Assembly (NCBI GenBank): GCA_027622115.1
Contig: JAQBZS010000335.1
Location: 1 to 7,534, forward strand
DNA length: 7,534 bases
Reading direction: 5' to 3'
From: Planctomycetota bacterium
GTDB taxonomy: Bacteria; Planctomycetota; Planctomycetia; Planctomycetales; Planctomycetaceae
Numbering within the stretch: the stretch's first letter is position 1; each line of letters starts with the position of its first letter. The notes below the pieces were generated by a model that was given only the letters and a program-made list of their open reading frames with translations, did no database searches and had not been told where the DNA came from. A program made the translations under genes and the position numbers. Below are positions 1-7,151 of this stretch, one piece after another.

Positions 1-30
1 CAAATCTGAAACACGTAAGCCTGACCCCGC

Positions 31-846
31 CTACCCCGCCTTTGCGGCGGACACCGTGTGCGCGGACGGATGCTTCATCGTCGCGGGGGCCACCAGCGGG
101 AACTTCAGCACGAAGGTCGTCCCACGACCGACGGCGCTTTCCACTCGGATACGGCCCTGATGCGATTCGATGATGTTGCGACACAGCGCCAGACCGATGC
201 CGGTTCCACCTTGCCCGTTCTTGTCCGCCGTCTTGGTCGTGAAGTACGGGTCGAAAATCTTTCGCAGTTGATCCGCAGGAATACCCGGCCCGGTGTCCCT
301 CACCGCAATTTCGCCGACACCTTCTTCTTGGTTGGTGCGCACCGACACGCACAATTGGCCGCCGCCGTCCATCGCCTGTCTAGCGTTCACGATCAGATTC
401 ATCAGCACCTGTTGAATCTGACACGTGTTGACGCTCGCCGATGGCTGGTCGAAATAGTCGGTTTGCAGGCGAACGCGGTGCATCTGCAAGTCCTTCTGCA
501 CCAGCACCAGCACGTCTTCCACCAAGCCCACCAATTCCGTGGGCTCCTTGCGATCCCCCTGGTTGCGCGCAAACGCCAACATGCCGGTGGTGATCTTGGC
601 GGCACGTTGGCCGGCTCCGAGGATCTTGTCGAACGCTCGTTCACGCGTGGCGGCGTCTTTGTGACGCAAGCCCATCTTCGCGTAATTGATCACCGTAGTG
701 AGGATGTTGTTGAACTCGTGCGTGATCGACGACGCCAACGCACCCACGGAACTCAACTTCTGAGCCTGCATCAGTTGTTGTTGCAGTTCGTGGATCGTCC
801 GTTGAAGGTCGTCGATTGCTGGGGCTTCGGTCACGTCCTGAGTCAT
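31..846 (-). CDS. Sensor-less soluble histidine kinase (HisKA + HATPase_c)
   Basis: This 271-residue protein is a two-component histidine kinase that should autophosphorylate on a histidine and pass the phosphate to a response regulator not present in the window. Residues 10-35 form a Gln/Leu-rich probable coiled coil. The H box follows, with SITHEFNN placing the phosphoacceptor at His43. The ATPase domain shows the N box (LMNLIVNARQAM, Asn150 and Asn154), the G1 box (DTGPGIP, from Asp184), an F box (FDPYFTT, about 198-204) and the G2 box (GQGGTGIGLAL, about 211-221). No transmembrane segment, PAS or GAF domain is visible, so it is probably cytoplasmic and driven by a partner. The ATG at 846 is chosen because AAGGA lies 9 bases upstream and the coiled coil begins just after it. 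The frame stays open to 1170, but that extension is Arg/Ser-rich and resembles no sensor domain. It follows the MFS gene on the same strand. Kinase identity is secure; partner and signal are unknown. Confidence 0.93.
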   Translation of the reverse strand: MTQDVTEAPAIDDLQRTIHELQQQLMQAQKLSSVGALASSITHEFNNILTTVINYAKMGLRHKDAATRERAFDKILGAGQRAAKITTGMLAFARNQGDRKEPTELVGLVEDVLVLVQKDLQMHRVRLQTDYFDQPSASVNTCQIQQVLMNLIVNARQAMDGGGQLCVSVRTNQEEGVGEIAVRDTGPGIPADQLRKIFDPYFTTKTADKNGQGGTGIGLALCRNIIESHQGRIRVESAVGRGTTFVLKFPLVAPATMKHPSAHTVSAAKAG

Positions 847-895
847 GGAGTGCAATCCTTGCAAGTTTCGTGAGGACCGGGCGAGGTATCGGGCT

Positions 896-1204
896 TCAGA
901 ATTCACGCTCCGTGAAGTTCCTTCGCGGCTGGAACTGCCGCCGTGAGACGCCACAACGCCGCAGAGGCCGCGCAAGCGCGAGACCCCACAATTCGTATCG
1001 GTGTGGCCGAGGCGGTTCCTGCACTTGTCCCGGTGCAAGCGACGCCTCTGCGGTGAATTGCCGCGAAACCGCTCGACTTGGACCGAACACGCGACGAGTG
1101 ACGGACGGGGCACGCAGCGAAGCCTCGCTGACTTTGACGGCTGGCCGTAATTCAGTCGTTTCGGCGACAACAGCCGGTTGAAAATAGGGCGTGTTCCACA
1201 ACAT
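896..1204 (-). CDS. Possible small hypothetical protein (102 aa)
   Basis: This is an uncertain small gene in the 393-base gap between the transporter and the kinase. In favour: the ATG at 1204 has GGGAG 8 bases upstream. The ORF starts 35 bases after the transporter stop and ends 49 bases before the kinase start, which fits an operon. Its third codon positions are moderately GC-rich. Against: I recognise no family, the protein is rich in Arg, Pro and Ala with no hydrophobic core, signal peptide or domain, and two other frames are also open across this stretch (the kinase frame to 1170 and a plus-strand frame 816-1181). If it is not a gene, the interval is an untranslated spacer that could carry a promoter or leader for the kinase; I see no clear -35/-10 pair in it. 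Confidence 0.33.
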   Translation of the reverse strand: MLWNTPYFQPAVVAETTELRPAVKVSEASLRAPSVTRRVFGPSRAVSRQFTAEASLAPGQVQEPPRPHRYELWGLALARPLRRCGVSRRQFQPRRNFTEREF

Positions 1205-1223
1205 GAAACAGACTCCCGACCCC

Positions 1224-1240
1224 GCGTGACACGATCACGC
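1224..1240. other. Short hairpin at the end of the transporter gene
   Basis: GCGTGA and TCACGC form a 6-bp perfect stem around a 5-base loop, overlapping the last base of the transporter stop codon. No T-tract follows on either strand. It could slow transcription or protect an RNA end between the transporter and the downstream genes, but a stem this short can occur by chance. Confidence 0.25.
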
Positions 1241-2463
1241 TATCCGGGTTGGCCTCGCACTTTGACATCGAAGAACGGCAGCAGTGCGATCGACAGCAGC
1301 GATACGCCGCAGAGAAGAATCAGCGCCACGGGATAGTCATGCTCGGAAATCACTCGACCCGCCGCCCATGTCGACCATGACTCGCAACCGTTCGTCAGGC
1401 CCATGAAGGCACTGAACTGCGTGGCCGCGACGGCTGGATGAGTGATGTCCATGAACAGGGCGTAAGACGAGGCCGTGAATAACCCGATCCCAAAGGCCGC
1501 CATCGCCAGGCACACCAGCAATGCTGGACGACGGTGTTCTTCGAAGGTCACGTCACACACGGAAAGTGCCACGACCGACAGGCAAATTAAGACCAGCGAA
1601 CACGCCACAAAACTGCGTCGCCCAAATCGATCAGACAGAAATCCGCCGGCCAGCGAACCAGCCACCATCAGACCGATCATCGGCAACGCGGCGAACGCGC
1701 CGACTTCGGACTGTGTGAAGCCGCGATCGATCAAGAACGGCCCGTAGATCACTTCGAGTGCCTTGAATGCCGCTCCACCGCTCAGGGCGAATGCCAAGCC
1801 GACCCACGTATTTCGCTCGCGGAGTGCTTGGCCAACGGAACGGCCAACCGCCTGAAGCCGGCTCTGAGTTTCGTTTGGTACATCCGTCTGCGAATGCTGA
1901 TCGGTCGACATCAACAACACCAAGAACATCGAGAACGTAGTCACTCCGACCAGCAAGGCCACAACCCCGGCGTTGCCAACATAGGGAGCGATGACCAAGG
2001 CTCCGCCGCCAAGCAGCGCCCGCCCGAGCAGCATTCCCGTCTGCATCCAGCCGTTGATTTCACCGCGTTCCTCGGGAGACGTCACTGAGATGCACAGCGC
2101 ATCGATCGCAACGTCTTGGGTGGCCGCGGCACAGGCATGCGCGATCAAGCAGACCGCGAGCAGTTCGAAATCCGCAACCGGATCAAAGACCAACAGCGAC
2201 AGCAACGTCAGTCCCGTGAGTGACTGCGAGGCGACAATCCAGCTTCGCAGCGACCAACGAGGATTTTGCAGCAGATCGATCAGTGGAGCCCAGGCGAATT
2301 TGAACGTCCACGGCAGAACCAGCACGGCGGCGAGCCAGGTGATCTGTTCGAGCGGCAAACCGGCGGCTCGGAGCCGCGTCGGCAAGGCCAGCCACAGAAA
2401 GCCGATCGGCGCTCCTTCGCTCAGGTAGAGACTGGCAAAGAGAAGTTTGCGTTGGGTGTTCAC
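1240..2463 (-). CDS. AmpG-like MFS transporter
   Basis: This 407-residue inner-membrane protein belongs to the major facilitator superfamily and most resembles the AmpG/SLC33-like branch. It starts with an SLYLSEGAP segment at about residue 11, a form of the opening helix of AmpG-type permeases. A motif around QDVAIDALCISVTSPEERG (116-134) matches the AmpG signature after the fourth helix. GGFLSDRFGRR (273-283) matches MFS motif A at the start of the second half, and about twelve hydrophobic stretches fit the family topology. A polar loop at 187-218 separates the halves. E. coli AmpG imports anhydromuropeptides during cell-wall recycling, but the substrate here cannot be inferred. The start is GTG at 2463, fixed by an in-frame TGA directly upstream, with only a weak GGA about 9 bases before it. 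It is divergent from the GNAT-nitrilase gene and could be co-transcribed with the kinase. Confidence 0.9.
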   Translation of the reverse strand: MNTQRKLLFASLYLSEGAPIGFLWLALPTRLRAAGLPLEQITWLAAVLVLPWTFKFAWAPLIDLLQNPRWSLRSWIVASQSLTGLTLLSLLVFDPVADFELLAVCLIAHACAAATQDVAIDALCISVTSPEERGEINGWMQTGMLLGRALLGGGALVIAPYVGNAGVVALLVGVTTFSMFLVLLMSTDQHSQTDVPNETQSRLQAVGRSVGQALRERNTWVGLAFALSGGAAFKALEVIYGPFLIDRGFTQSEVGAFAALPMIGLMVAGSLAGGFLSDRFGRRSFVACSLVLICLSVVALSVCDVTFEEHRRPALLVCLAMAAFGIGLFTASSYALFMDITHPAVAATQFSAFMGLTNGCESWSTWAAGRVISEHDYPVALILLCGVSLLSIALLPFFDVKVRGQPG

Positions 2464-2662
2464 TCAAGAAGTTCCAAAATGCGAGCGATTCCTGGGATCG
2501 ATCCTCTGTTCGAGATTCGCCGGACTGCTTATACATCCGCGTCCGGTGTGGATTCCGTGAATCGAATCAGCGTACTGGTGCAGCTCGGCTTGAGTTGAGC
2601 GGCCCAGTGCGTCGCGAACATTTCTCAATCCTCCCTTTAAGCGATTGATCGAGCGTCGGATT
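2464..2662. promoter_or_regulatory. Divergent promoter region between transporter and GNAT-nitrilase genes
   Basis: About 200 bases separate the two divergent starts, so promoters for both should lie here. On the minus strand TATAAG (2533-2528) is a fair -10 match about 65 bases before the transporter GTG, without a convincing -35. Short symmetric elements include GGATCGATCC (2495-2504), CCGGAC/GTCCGG (2520-2525 and 2541-2546) flanking the TATA-like bases, and GATTC followed by two GAATC copies (2551-2568). The CCGGAC pair could be an operator around the -10 site. This is inference from symmetry only. Confidence 0.3.
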
Positions 2663-4222
2663 ATGGCACAACTGGACCTTCAGGATTACGAATGGAACGT
2701 CGAGGTTCGGCCGCTGCGAATTGCGGATTTTGCAGCCCTGGTTCAGATGCAGGAGCGCTGCTTTCCCGGCATGCAACCGTGGGCTCGCGACCAGATCGAA
2801 AGTCAGCTTGCGATCTTTCCGGATGGCCAAATCGTCATTGAAATCGATGGGAAATTGGCGGCATCGTCCACCAGCTTGATCCTGCAATACGAATCCGGCG
2901 TGGCCTGGCATGACTGGAAAAAGATCGCCGACAACGGCTTCATCCGAAACCACAACAATCGGGGTGATACGCTGTACGGGATCGAGATCATGGTCGATCC
3001 CGAATATCGCGGCATGAAGCTGGCGAGAAGACTCTACGATGCCCGTAAGCACCTTTGCCGTGAAAGAAATCTCGACCGCATCATCATCGGCGGACGGATT
3101 CCCGGTTACGGCGAACACGCGGAGAAACTTTCGGCCACCGAGTACGTCGAACAAGTCGTAACCAAGGCGTTCCACGATCCCGTGCTGACGGCTCAAATCT
3201 CCAATGGCTTCGCGCTGCAGGGCCTGATCCCGAACTACTTTCCGAGTGACGAAGCGTCTCGCGGATATGCAACGTTTCTCGAGTGGCGGAATCTCGATTA
3301 CCACCCCAAAGCGAAGCGTCGACACCATCGACCGGTCGAATTGACACGCTTGGCGGTGGTGCAGTTTCAAATGCGACGAGTCTCCAGCTTTGACGAATTC
3401 GCTCAGAACTGCGAGTTTTTTGTCGATGTCGCGTCCGACTATTCCTGCGACTTTGTGATGTTCCCGGAGTTGTTCACCACGCAGTTGCTGTCGTGCGTTG
3501 AACCGACCCGACCGGGACTCGCGGCTCGACGTCTGGCCGAGTTCACTCCGCAATACCTCGAGTTCTTTGCGGAATGCTCGGTCAAGTACAACGTGAATTT
3601 GGTCGCGGGCTCGCACTTCGTGGTGGAGGACGGAACGCTCTACAACATTGCCTACTGCTTTGGGCGCGATGGAACGATTCATAAGCAATACAAATTGCAC
3701 ATCACTCCCAGCGAACGAAAATGGTGGGGCGTCAGTCCCGGCGACAAGGTGAACGTGTTCGACACGGACGCCGGTCGCGTGGCGATGCTGATCTGCTACG
3801 ACATCGAATTTCCGGAATTGGTCCGCATCGCGGCAGCCAAGGGAGCCCAGATCATTCTCGTGCCGTTCAACACGGACACGGTTGAGGGCTATCTCCGGAT
3901 TCGCCACTGCGCACAGGCTCGCTGCATCGAGAACCATGTCTACGTGGCCATCTCCGGTTGCACCGGCAACTTGCCGTCCGTGGAAAACGCGGACATCCAC
4001 TATGCGCAGTCAGCCATTCTGACGCCGTCCGATGTGGGCTTCGCGCCGGGTGCCGTGGGCGCCGAGTGTACCGCGAATATCGAAACCGTGGTGATGGACG
4101 ACGTCGACCTTGAAGTCATCCGACGACATCGCGAATCCGGCAGCGTTCAGAACTGGAACGACCGCCGCACCGACCTCTACCAAGTCAACTGGATCGAAGA
4201 CGGCGAGTCGCACGGAGTTTGA
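2663..4222 (+). CDS. GNAT acetyltransferase fused to nitrilase-superfamily hydrolase
   Basis: This 519-residue fusion has an N-terminal GNAT domain (about 12-210) and a C-terminal carbon-nitrogen hydrolase domain (about 228-500), the architecture of B. subtilis YhcX and Rim1-like (class 13) nitrilases. In the GNAT part, IEIMVDPEYRGMKLARRLYD (about 107-126) is the acetyl-CoA binding strand-loop-helix; the usual second glycine of RxxGxG/A is lysine. The hydrolase keeps its whole catalytic triad: Glu269 in FPELF, Lys344 in YKLHITP and Cys378 in LICYDIEFPE. It should therefore cleave a non-peptide C-N bond, typically of an amide; whether the GNAT domain is active, and on what, is unknown. No signal peptide or membrane segment is visible, so it is cytoplasmic. 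ATG at 2663 is preferred, with an in-frame TTG at 2645 possible (6 residues longer); neither has a clear Shine-Dalgarno. The gene stands alone and faces the PDZ gene across a hairpin. Confidence 0.93.
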   Translation: MAQLDLQDYEWNVEVRPLRIADFAALVQMQERCFPGMQPWARDQIESQLAIFPDGQIVIEIDGKLAASSTSLILQYESGVAWHDWKKIADNGFIRNHNNRGDTLYGIEIMVDPEYRGMKLARRLYDARKHLCRERNLDRIIIGGRIPGYGEHAEKLSATEYVEQVVTKAFHDPVLTAQISNGFALQGLIPNYFPSDEASRGYATFLEWRNLDYHPKAKRRHHRPVELTRLAVVQFQMRRVSSFDEFAQNCEFFVDVASDYSCDFVMFPELFTTQLLSCVEPTRPGLAARRLAEFTPQYLEFFAECSVKYNVNLVAGSHFVVEDGTLYNIAYCFGRDGTIHKQYKLHITPSERKWWGVSPGDKVNVFDTDAGRVAMLICYDIEFPELVRIAAAKGAQIILVPFNTDTVEGYLRIRHCAQARCIENHVYVAISGCTGNLPSVENADIHYAQSAILTPSDVGFAPGAVGAECTANIETVVMDDVDLEVIRRHRESGSVQNWNDRRTDLYQVNWIEDGESHGV

Positions 4223-4240
4223 GATGTTCGTACCGAGCGG

Positions 4241-4285
4241 GCACGGACCACTGTCCCGAGCGACCACGGGACAATGGTCCCGTGC
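4241..4285. terminator. Hairpin between convergent genes, probable bidirectional terminator
   Basis: Two arms, 4241-4258 and 4267-4285, pair over about 18 bases around an 8-base loop, with one mismatch and one extra C. Inside the right arm CACGGGAC and GTCCCGTG (4265-4272 and 4277-4284) form an alternative perfect 8-bp stem around AATG. It lies 18 bases after the GNAT-nitrilase stop and 3 bases past the end of the convergent PDZ gene, the right place to stop both transcripts. There is no T-run, so classic intrinsic termination is not certain; it may instead be a dispersed palindromic repeat. Confidence 0.6.
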
Positions 4286-4288
4286 TAC

Positions 4289-5320
4289 TCACGGCTTGGG
4301 CGGCTTGGTGGTGTCAGACTTCGGGAACCAGCGACCGAGCGTGATTTCCGTCTCTCTGCGAATGCCGTCGCGGATGAATTCCACTTTCACTTTGTCGTCG
4401 GGCTCGAACTCTTCAATCACTCGGATCAGCGATTTTGCGTCGGTGGGATTGCGAAACGTTGAAATATCGTACTTGCCGAATTTCACGATCAAATCACGCG
4501 TTCGCAGTTTGGCCAAGTCGGCGGGCTGCCCCGGTTGGACCGTCTGCACAAAACAGCCTGGTCGCATGCCGTCCAGATCCTCGGAACCGCTGATCCCCAA
4601 ATACGCCTCGCTACGTCGTTGGGTCTCCAACCCCGGCAGCGTGGCTTGGAGGTCGGCGACTTGTTCCATCGTGAGTTCGAAGTTTTCCGTGAAATACAAC
4701 TGCCGCAGACCACTGAGCCGCTTGATGTATTTCAGCCCTTGGATACCGCCCTTCCAATCCGCGCCCAGGAATACAAAGTGGATCATGCTGGATTGAGTGA
4801 TGATGCCCTGTGTCTCGCCGAGATACTTGATGCTGCCGCCAAGTTGCTCGATCTTGGCAACGGCTCGTTTGCGACGGACGTCCGAATACGAATCCAAAAT
4901 CTTGGCCGCTCGTGATCGCACGGACAATGCGTCGGACATCGCCAGCCGCTCGAGGGCATCGGACGCGGCTTCCGTGGTGTCGGCGGAATCACGCGGATAG
5001 TGCGAACGCAGCACGCCGATGGCTCGAATCATGACTTCGAGATCCTTGCCGCTCGCCGCCTGCTCCAGAGCTGGGATCGCCGCCGCGCCAAGTTCGCGAA
5101 GTCGCTGCGTCGCGGCTTTGCGAGTCTTGTATTCATCGGCGTTCAATTGCGAAATGAGCTGCGTGATCTCTGCCGCATCGTCGACCGACTGTTTGGGTTC
5201 CACTTTGTCGTCGGCCCGCAACGTGGGTGCGATGACGACGACGGCAACCATGAAGATTGCGGCGCGGAGGCGGGCTGCGGAATCGTGACGGAAATCGTTC
5301 GCCGTGAGTCGGTTGAACAT
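4289..5320 (-). CDS. Secreted HEAT-like/LRR-like/PDZ domain protein
   Basis: This 343-residue exported protein probably acts as a protein-binding scaffold; no enzymatic motif is visible. An N-terminal signal sequence has a basic n-region, a hydrophobic core (IFMVAVVVIAP, about 22-32) and a likely cut after LRA (about residue 36). Residues 50-87 read as a HEAT-like helical pair (from EITQLISQLN through AAIPALEQAA), with a second around 120-145. Residues 152-230 contain a leucine-rich-repeat-like section (KIEQLGGSIKYL, GLRQLYF). Residues 239-330 form a PDZ domain with the carboxylate-binding loop YLGI and the stretch VQPGQPADLAKLRTRDLIVKF; PDZ domains usually bind C-terminal tails. The ATG at 5320 is chosen because GGAG lies about 11 bases upstream and the signal peptide is better proportioned. 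An in-frame ATG at 5365 (358 residues) lacks any Shine-Dalgarno. It is divergent from the DUF1549/DUF1553 gene, also exported. Partner and role are unknown. Confidence 0.88.
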   Translation of the reverse strand: MFNRLTANDFRHDSAARLRAAIFMVAVVVIAPTLRADDKVEPKQSVDDAAEITQLISQLNADEYKTRKAATQRLRELGAAAIPALEQAASGKDLEVMIRAIGVLRSHYPRDSADTTEAASDALERLAMSDALSVRSRAAKILDSYSDVRRKRAVAKIEQLGGSIKYLGETQGIITQSSMIHFVFLGADWKGGIQGLKYIKRLSGLRQLYFTENFELTMEQVADLQATLPGLETQRRSEAYLGISGSEDLDGMRPGCFVQTVQPGQPADLAKLRTRDLIVKFGKYDISTFRNPTDAKSLIRVIEEFEPDDKVKVEFIRDGIRRETEITLGRWFPKSDTTKPPKP

Positions 5321-5536
5321 GAGCGACGTCACTCCATGTTTGGATGATTGGATCGACGCGTTCATGTTGGCAGAATCGAATTCACGAAGCTACGGCGAAT
5401 CGTGCGCGGCGAATTGCATTTTCACGTCGCCTCGGAATCCTCGTGAATGTCTCGGTGGCGGGCGGATGTTTATGATCAACCTACCCGAGTTGGGAATGAG
5501 TCAGTCGATCGCCAAGTTTGGAAACCGAGGATAGGC
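5321..5536. promoter_or_regulatory. Divergent control region with TTCACG half-sites and a candidate -10
   Basis: This gap separates the two divergent genes for exported proteins. TTCACG occurs at 5381-5386 and 5421-5426, with its complement CGTGAA at 5442-5447; the last two form an inverted pair with 15 bases between. CGGCGAAT is repeated directly at 5393-5400 and 5407-5414 with a 14-base period. On the plus strand TATGAT (5471-5476) is a good -10 match and would place transcription start near 5483, giving a leader of about 55 bases; I see no good -35. GAGG (5527-5530) is a well-placed ribosome binding site for the ATG at 5537. Operator function of the repeats is inference. Confidence 0.35.
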
Positions 5537-7114
5537 ATGGTCACAAAAGTCGCCACGTTCTGTATTTCCTTGACGATGAGCGTTGCGGCCTGCTTGGCGG
5601 ACGATCAAAACGCGTCCACGGCACTCGATGCCGGTCGCCACATCACCAAGATCGTCGAGGCCACTTGGAAATCCGCCGGGATCAAACCGGCAGGCGAGGC
5701 CGATGATGCCGCGTTCTTGCGACGCGCCAGTCTCGACGTCATGGGCCGTATTCCCACGACCGAGGAACTCGACGCATTCGTGAAAGACAAGGCTGCCGAC
5801 AAGCGAGCCAAGATCGTGCATGCAATGTTCGACGGCCCCGAGTTCTCGCTGCATTGGGGCAACGTGCTGGACCACATGATCCAGGGTCGGCACGCCGGCA
5901 ACGACGCATTCGTGGATTACTTGCGAGCCGCGTTGCGAGACGGAAAGTCTTGGGAGCGACTGTTTCAAGAAATGATGCTCGGTCCGTGGGACGCGGCGCA
6001 AACCCGACCGGCCAACCGGTTTCTTGATCGTCGCGCGAAAACGCTGGATGTCCTCACCTCGGACACGGCCCGAGTCTTTTTCGGCGTCGATATCTCTTGC
6101 GCGAAGTGTCACGACCATCCGCTTGTCGATGATTGGAAACAGAGTCATTTCTACGGCATGGCTGCGTTCTTGAATCGCACCACCGGCGGCAAGGGCACGA
6201 TCGGTGAAAAGAAAGACGGCGAAGTCAAATTCGTCGGAGCGGACGGCAAGGAACAGACGGCCAAGATGATGTTCCTTTCCGGCAAGATTGTGGAAGAACA
6301 GGCACCTCAAAAAGGAGACCGATTCAGTCGTCGAGCACAACTTGTCACGATCGCACTGGAAGACCGCGCGTTTCTCAGCCGCTCGTTCGTCAATCGTGTT
6401 TGGGACGTGGTCCTCGGCCGTGGCCTGGTGATGCCGGTGGATCAGATGCACGCGGCGAACAAGGCGGCGATCCCCGAGTTGCTGGATTGGCTCGCGGCCG
6501 ATTTTCAGTCCAGCGGTTACAACATCCGGCGGTTGGTCGAAGCGATCGTGCTCAGCCGACCTTACGGACTCAGTAGCGAGTGGCCCGCGAATTCCCCGGA
6601 GCCCGACGCCACGTCGTTTGCGGTCTTTCGATTGAAACCGCTCGACCGACGGCAATTGGCGTTTTCGCTACGCTTGGCGACGGGTTCGTCCCGCTTCACG
6701 CCGCCGGACAAGATCCGAGCCCGCGCGGAACGATTGGCCGGCTTGGACGTGACGCGCGTCGAACAGTTCCTGCGAGTCGAGGCCGAAGCCGAATCGTTGC
6801 TGAACGCTTTCGATCCCCGTGCCGCCAACTTCCAAAGCAGCGCCATCGAAGCGTTGTTTCTTTCCAATCACGCGGACATTCAGAACTTGGTGATCGCTGG
6901 CGAAGACAACCTGACGGCACGGCTTGCCAAAGTGGACGACACGCAGGCCATCGTGCGAACCTTGGTCCGATCGGTCTTCAGCCGCGAGCCGAGCGTGTCG
7001 GAGTTGGACGAGTTGTCGAAGTTCCTGTCGAAGAGCACCGCGAGTCGGGCGTCGGCGTGCGAACAGTTGGTTTGGGCCTTGATCACTTCGGCTGAGTTTC
7101 GATTCAACCACTGA
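5537..7114 (+). CDS. Secreted DUF1549/DUF1553 (PSCyt2/PSD1) protein with CxxCH motif
   Basis: This 525-residue exported protein belongs to the DUF1549-DUF1553 (planctomycete PSCyt2/PSD1) family, abundant in planctomycetes but without an agreed biochemical function. The DUF1549 part (about 30-215) contains FLRRASLDVMGRIPTTEELD (60-79) and the motif CAKCHDHP (188-195), whose CxxCH could bind covalent heme. DUF1553 spans about 260-520, with RSFVNRVWDVVLGRGLVMP (282-300) and the typical end ALITSAEFRFNH. The N terminus has a signal peptide; VAAC (16-19) also fits a lipobox, so it may be a lipoprotein with Cys19 anchored, or be cut after ALA-like ACLA at 21. ATG 5537 is chosen over an earlier in-frame ATG at 5447 because GAGG lies 6 bases upstream and the signal peptide then begins directly. 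It is shorter than many family members and lacks an N-terminal cytochrome PSCyt1 module. The usual DUF1501 partner gene does not follow within the window; repeats do. Confidence 0.93.
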   Translation: MVTKVATFCISLTMSVAACLADDQNASTALDAGRHITKIVEATWKSAGIKPAGEADDAAFLRRASLDVMGRIPTTEELDAFVKDKAADKRAKIVHAMFDGPEFSLHWGNVLDHMIQGRHAGNDAFVDYLRAALRDGKSWERLFQEMMLGPWDAAQTRPANRFLDRRAKTLDVLTSDTARVFFGVDISCAKCHDHPLVDDWKQSHFYGMAAFLNRTTGGKGTIGEKKDGEVKFVGADGKEQTAKMMFLSGKIVEEQAPQKGDRFSRRAQLVTIALEDRAFLSRSFVNRVWDVVLGRGLVMPVDQMHAANKAAIPELLDWLAADFQSSGYNIRRLVEAIVLSRPYGLSSEWPANSPEPDATSFAVFRLKPLDRRQLAFSLRLATGSSRFTPPDKIRARAERLAGLDVTRVEQFLRVEAEAESLLNAFDPRAANFQSSAIEALFLSNHADIQNLVIAGEDNLTARLAKVDDTQAIVRTLVRSVFSREPSVSELDELSKFLSKSTASRASACEQLVWALITSAEFRFNH

Positions 7115-7151
7115 GACAAGTCGGGGTCGGGCGGTTCAAGACTCGCGAGCC

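Noticed and set aside
58..873. A 271-codon plus-strand frame opposite the histidine kinase.
   Set aside because: It mirrors the kinase in length and frame, is His/Arg/Leu-rich and has no domain, while the kinase shows every catalytic box.
847..1170. N-terminal extension of the kinase in the same frame.
   Set aside because: The extension is low-complexity Arg/Ser/Gly-rich with no sensor fold, and the ATG at 846 has AAGGA 9 bases upstream.
2567..4000. A 477-codon open frame on the minus strand opposite the GNAT-nitrilase gene.
   Set aside because: The plus strand carries two recognisable domains with all hydrolase catalytic residues over the same stretch. The minus-strand product matches no family I know, and long antisense frames are common with this codon bias.
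5501..6655. A 384-codon minus-strand frame inside the DUF1549/DUF1553 gene.
   Set aside because: It is opposite a clearly identified family protein and has no recognisable domain.
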